Assembly: GCA_036852015.1 (NCBI GenBank) | Contig: JAANDG010000198.1 | Coordinates: forward strand, 1 to 64,000 | From: Pelodera strongyloides | Lineage: Eukaryota; Nematoda; Chromadorea; Rhabditida; Rhabditidae | Reading direction: 5' to 3' | Length of the DNA stretch: 64,000 nucleotides | Shown here: positions 60,082 to 64,000 of the stretch, piece after piece | Layout of the letters: each line of letters begins with the position of its first letter | Position numbering within the stretch: the stretch's first letter is position 1 | The notes under the pieces: model-generated | Database searches by the model: none | What the model saw: the letters and a program-made list of their open reading frames with translations, nothing else | What the model was told of the DNA's origin: nothing | Position numbers and translations under genes: made by a program

Positions 60082-60539
60082 TGCAGGCCTAAATCAAAGC
60101 AAGTTTAAAAATGTCCTTTTCGCTCATCTGATACAAATAATAACAAGGTACAAAAAGTATATTAGATCATTCTGGGAAAGCACAAGATGATTGGAGGGAG
60201 GAAGATCTGTTCTGTCGCACAATTTTATGCAAAGTTGCGTAATAATATTTTATCGTATTTCTTAAAACGATGTGGTGTACGGTATCTACTGACGTGCCGC
60301 GACATAATAGATTTTGTGGGGAGTGCAGAGTAAAAGACAGTTTCTGCAATGCGCATGCACCTTTCCTGAATATGCATGCACAATGCCAGAATGTTGCAAT
60401 AGTGGTTTTTTCTCTCTTTATTTTTTATTGTCACTCGACCTCTTTACTCTGCAAACCTAGAACTTCTGTTAATTGGCGTGCTTTTGTTTTTCTTTGTCGT
60501 TGATCTTTCGCACATTTATATTTCAGCTATTTCAGAGCT
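60082..60539. promoter_or_regulatory. Shared intergenic region of divergent ATG3 and MPP-beta
   Basis: About 460 bp separates the two start codons. TTTCAG and TTTCAG occur at 60521-60534, just before the MPP-beta ATG, consistent with a trans-splice acceptor or an upstream 5' exon. I see no clear TATA box. Part of this span may hold an unrecognised first exon of MPP-beta. Confidence 0.4.
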
Positions 60540-63500
60540 ATGTACTTCCCCATTCTCCGTGGAGCACAGGTTTGTAACTGACCCATGTTTTTCACAAAAT
60601 ATTTTTCCTATGTTACGCCTATCATACGTCGTTGAATTTGCACAATGATTGAGGCTCGAATGCGAAGACGGAGTATGACAGTGGCAAGACGACTCTTTTA
60701 TGGTGTATTTTATTGTATGTATTTAGGCTGGTAGGCGATGGCTAAATGGTGCAGCCGCAATTAAAAGTAAATACTTCTTTCCACAAACAGTTACGACAAC
60801 ATTGCCCAGTGGATTTCGTGTGGCTACTGAGGATTCAGGACTTCCAACAGCTACCGTATGTTCTTGCGTATAAATTGTAATTAAGGCGAAAATATGGTGT
60901 TTGGCAGTGGCCACTTATTCACACACGGAGGCCAGTAGTTTTTTTCAGAATTAGCATATTGTTTGACACTACTGCGGTACGGTACGTTCAGTATAGCGTA
61001 AACAGTACCTACTTATAAGTATACGATAGTACCGTCAGTATATTTGTATGAGTTCAGATTGGCGTCTGGATTGATGCGGGCAGTCGATACGAAAATGTGA
61101 AGAACAATGGCACCGCTCATTTCCTGGAGCACATGGCTTTCAAGGTATGCATATGCAGTTTAAACGTTTTGACCACCAACAGACTGTGCAAGTGTCTACT
61201 CTGGGTCTTTACTGCGCACCTCATGTTGTTGTTTCTAAAACGATATAAACACGATTTTCTGGTTACCATCATGTGGTGCTTTAGGGTACTGCCCGACGCA
61301 GCCAACATTCACTCGAACTGGAAGTCGAGAATATTGGGGCTCATTTGAATGCGTACACTTCGAGGGAACAGACCGTATACTATGCCAAATGCTTCACAAA
61401 GGATCTGGAGCAATGTAAGTAGCCTTTTGCCGTAATTTCGTGGTTAACTCATCGAACGGTTTACGTGAAATGTGTATGGTGTTTGGTGTATGTGGGTTCC
61501 AGCCTAAAATGAGAGTTTTCCTATTGAGGTGTATACTTTCATAAAATTTCTGAGTTGCTTTAGCCGTAATTGCATGGTTAACTCGTCGAACGGTTCACAT
61601 ATAGAACTGTGTATGGTGTACATGAGTTCCAGCCTAAAATGAGACAGTTTTCCTATTGAGGTGTATTGTATACTTTCATAGGATTTCTGAGTTGCTTACT
61701 TCTTACTAAAAGTCTTGATTGACAAAGCATTGCCATTACCTTGATTCATCTTAATGTTCAATCTCAGTCTATCAGGTTCTTGCACTACTATTCTTGATTC
61801 CATCCGTCTACGCGGCTCCTCGTTTTAGTGGTGTAGTTCGTTTCCCCTTTCCCCTTTGCCAATGATCAGTCTCTAAACGTAGATATGCTTACGTGTAAGT
61901 CATCTTTCTAACGCTGTATTGTATGTTATTATGTTTTTCTTACAGCCGTCGACATTCTCTCTGACATTCTTCTACACAGCCGCTTGGGCCAGAAAGAAAT
62001 TGAAAGAGAAAGAGATGTTATCTTAAGAGAACAGAAAGAGGTAAATTTTATGGTATATGCTTTACTTTTACAACTGTTGTGATTACTTTAAAAGATGTTT
62101 GGTGTCCCCGTCCCGTTGCAGAGTTAAATTTAGAAATGACGGTGATATTTTTTTATTTTTTTTTGTGCATGAAGTGCATTAATGTTGCACTGGTGCATTT
62201 GTCGTAACTTCAAGTTATACCAGGCTAATTTTCGTTCCAACAAAAGTTTTTTTCGTCTTATGGGGTTTCCATGTATGCGATTCGCACCTGCGAAAATGAC
62301 AAACCGCTGTCCATATACAAGTCATTTTACATGCATGTCAACTGCCTGCCGTAACCCATGCGAATCGCACGTTTGACGTGGTCCTCGTCCTGCAGCGAAA
62401 GTGCCCCAGACCCGTGTTATTTGGAACAGAACCGCAACAGTCCCGTGCTATTTGAAATAGATCTGTACTATTTTGAAATAGACCCATACTATATACAAAA
62501 TCGCTGCGGGACCATGTCATTTACATCGGCTCGAACATGGACAGGCATTTGTCATTTTCGCACATGCGAATCGCATGCATCGAAACCTCATTATATTCAT
62601 CCTTTCATTTAGGTCGATCAAAACTTCCAAGAGGTTGTATTTGATCACCTCCACACGGGAGCTTTTGAGGGCAATCCGCTGTCCATGACAATTCTAGGAT
62701 CGGAGAAGAATATTAAGTGAGTTCTCTTTATTTGTTCTATTTCGTTGAAATTATAAGATATTTACGTGACGTGTGAAGTCAGAGCAGTGTGTTTCATGCA
62801 CATGCATAATTGTATTAATTTCCTACATTGTCTGTTGATGCCAATATAATATCGTCGAAATGTTTGTAAACCAACACGCGTAACCTCAATTTGGTTTTGG
62901 TTTTGGCGTATGCTCACTGCTCACTGCTCACACTATATGAGCTGAACTAATGTAGTACTTTACTCTTTGTGTCCCTCCCTAGTACCCCATCACCGGAGCT
63001 TGTCAGAGAAGGAGATACTCATATTATTATTTCAGTATTATTGTTGTTTTAGGACGATTCAACGTTCGGACCTCGTGGATTACATCAAAACACATTATAA
63101 AGCTGGCCGAATGGTGCTTGCCGCAGCCGGTGGAGTGAATCACGATCAGGTTTAGATTTTGTTGTTTACTCTGTGTTAGAGAGATGGAGTATGTTTATGC
63201 ATTTCTATTAAAAAAATGGAGTATAGCGCGTTTCTGCTGCGTTAAACTGTGTGTTATATGCAAATTGTGTTGGTGTTCCATTCTGCGCCCCGGACACACA
63301 GAACGTCATCTTCAGATCGTTCCTTTTCATTCATGCATTTTTTTAGGTGGTTAAACTCGCGGAGAAATTCTTTGGGGGTTTACCGTCGGGAAGTGCTGCC
63401 GCGGAGTTTATACCTGCAGAATTCACACCCTGTCAGGTTAGGTTCGATTATTCAAGTTTATTTACTAACAATAAGACGGTTGATATAATAATGTATGTTT

Positions 63501-63730
63501 TGTCTGTGTAACTTACGCTTCATACGTAAATTGTAAGACCGTTTACGTTGCAGGTTGTAACCCGTTTGCGGTTTGCGTAGCACATATTCTTTTTATCTAT
63601 AAAAGGACAATTAAATATTGTTCAGCTGGCCTTCAAAGTCCCCAAGATGGACATGTGTTACGGGGCTGTGTGCGTCAAAGGTGTTGCTTGGGACCATCCG
63701 GACAATTTGGCACTTATGGTCGCTAATACT
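60540..63730 (+). CDS. mppb: Mitochondrial processing peptidase beta subunit (M16 metalloprotease), 3' partial
   Basis: The catalytic subunit of the matrix peptidase that removes import presequences. Exons: about 60540-60573, 60791-60855, 61058-61144, 61285-61414, 61946-62040, 62613-62716, 63053-63149, 63347-63436 and 63626-63730; more must follow beyond 64000. Landmarks: [39 protein letters not shown], the inverted zinc motif HFLEH in [13 protein letters not shown], the distal zinc ligand region [20 protein letters not shown], and LAFKVPKMD. The HxxEH motif marks it as the beta (catalytic) rather than alpha subunit. The start is uncertain: [10 protein letters not shown] is short for a presequence, the join to 60791 needs donor T|GTAACT, and the frame is open upstream (YFRAMYF), so an earlier exon is likely. 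Confidence 0.92.
61429..61698 (+). repeat. 135-bp tandem duplication in an MPP-beta intron
   Basis: GCCGTAATTTCGTGGTTAAC at 61429 recurs at 61564 (GCCGTAATTGCATGGTTAAC), and both copies run through CCAGCCTAAAATGAGA and TTTCTGAGTTGCTT. Confidence 0.92.
62261..62590. mobile_element. Inverted-repeat element (52-bp arms) in an MPP-beta intron
   Basis: The left arm begins TGGGGTTTCCATGTATGCGA; the right arm is the inverse (TCGCATGCATCGAAACCTCA). The arms share GATTCGCA and TGCGAAAATGACAAA. TTA flanks both sides, compatible with the 3-bp TTA/TAA duplication of PIF/Harbinger-type elements. The interior carries short repeats of GAAATAGA(T/C)C. Confidence 0.75.
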
Positions 63731-64000
63731 GTATGTTTTTTTTAAGATCTTCATCGCGTAGATTCTACTATTCTTTTTCACTTTGATAAAAAAACTTACT
63801 GTGAGCCATTGTCTTTGGGGTATTAGTTCTACGTGCTACCCTACGACCATTTTACTTAGAAGTTAGAATCACATCTCTGTACAATCAGTACAAGCCAACA
63901 AACCAGGTTATGCCCTTGGCTCTCGCTCCCCTTAAAGTAAAGGAACGTGAGCCTGGTGTGTAGTTTGTACACATCGATTCTATTAGTTTTATCAAATTAT

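Overview
The window is eukaryotic genomic DNA, most likely from a nematode outside the short-intron Caenorhabditis type. The genes are split into small exons. Nearly every acceptor I could place ends TTYAG with little polypyrimidine tract. A DUF229 (sulfatase-like) gene and a TGF-beta type I receptor of nematode length are present, and one minisatellite carries GCCTAA, the complement of the nematode telomere hexamer TTAGGC. Introns mostly run 100-900 bp and are full of small inverted-repeat elements, so this is not C. elegans itself. The species is an inference.

Layout. 1-6915 is a satellite array of 61- and 52-bp units, preceded by a duplicated 134-bp block and abutting half of a TTAA-type inverted-repeat element. 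7257-8086 (+) holds the last three exons of an IBTK-like gene. 11834-12606 (+) looks like a small secreted protein. 13842-17709 (-) is a complete fatty acid elongase. 18960-21648 is a long element with about 185-bp inverted arms. 22593-23261 (+) may be a small three-exon gene. 27165-35510 (+) is a complete 19-exon TGF-beta/BMP type I receptor kinase. 35.5-40 kb is intergenic, with MITE-like elements and one possible small cysteine-containing ORF. 40011-48289 (-) is a DUF229 type II membrane protein. 48.3-54.9 kb is gene-poor and contains a 37-bp minisatellite and a 5'-truncated LINE with perfect 28-bp target duplications. 54978-60081 (-) is a complete ATG3 gene. 60540 to the right edge (+) is the mitochondrial processing peptidase beta subunit, cut off by the window end.

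The genes are unrelated housekeeping or signalling genes with no operon structure: BMP-type signalling, fatty acid elongation in the ER, autophagy E2 conjugation and mitochondrial import processing. ATG3 and MPP-beta are divergent, with starts about 460 bp apart. The most unusual content is repetitive: at least fourteen inverted-repeat elements bounded by TTAA, several fused end to end at one shared TTAA; a satellite that may sit inside the IBTK gene; a probable Mutator-like element with a 10-bp target duplication; and a tRNA-like core inside a longer inverted repeat. Exon models were joined by hand from splice motifs, phase and family homology, and phases close for every exon of the receptor, elongase and ATG3.
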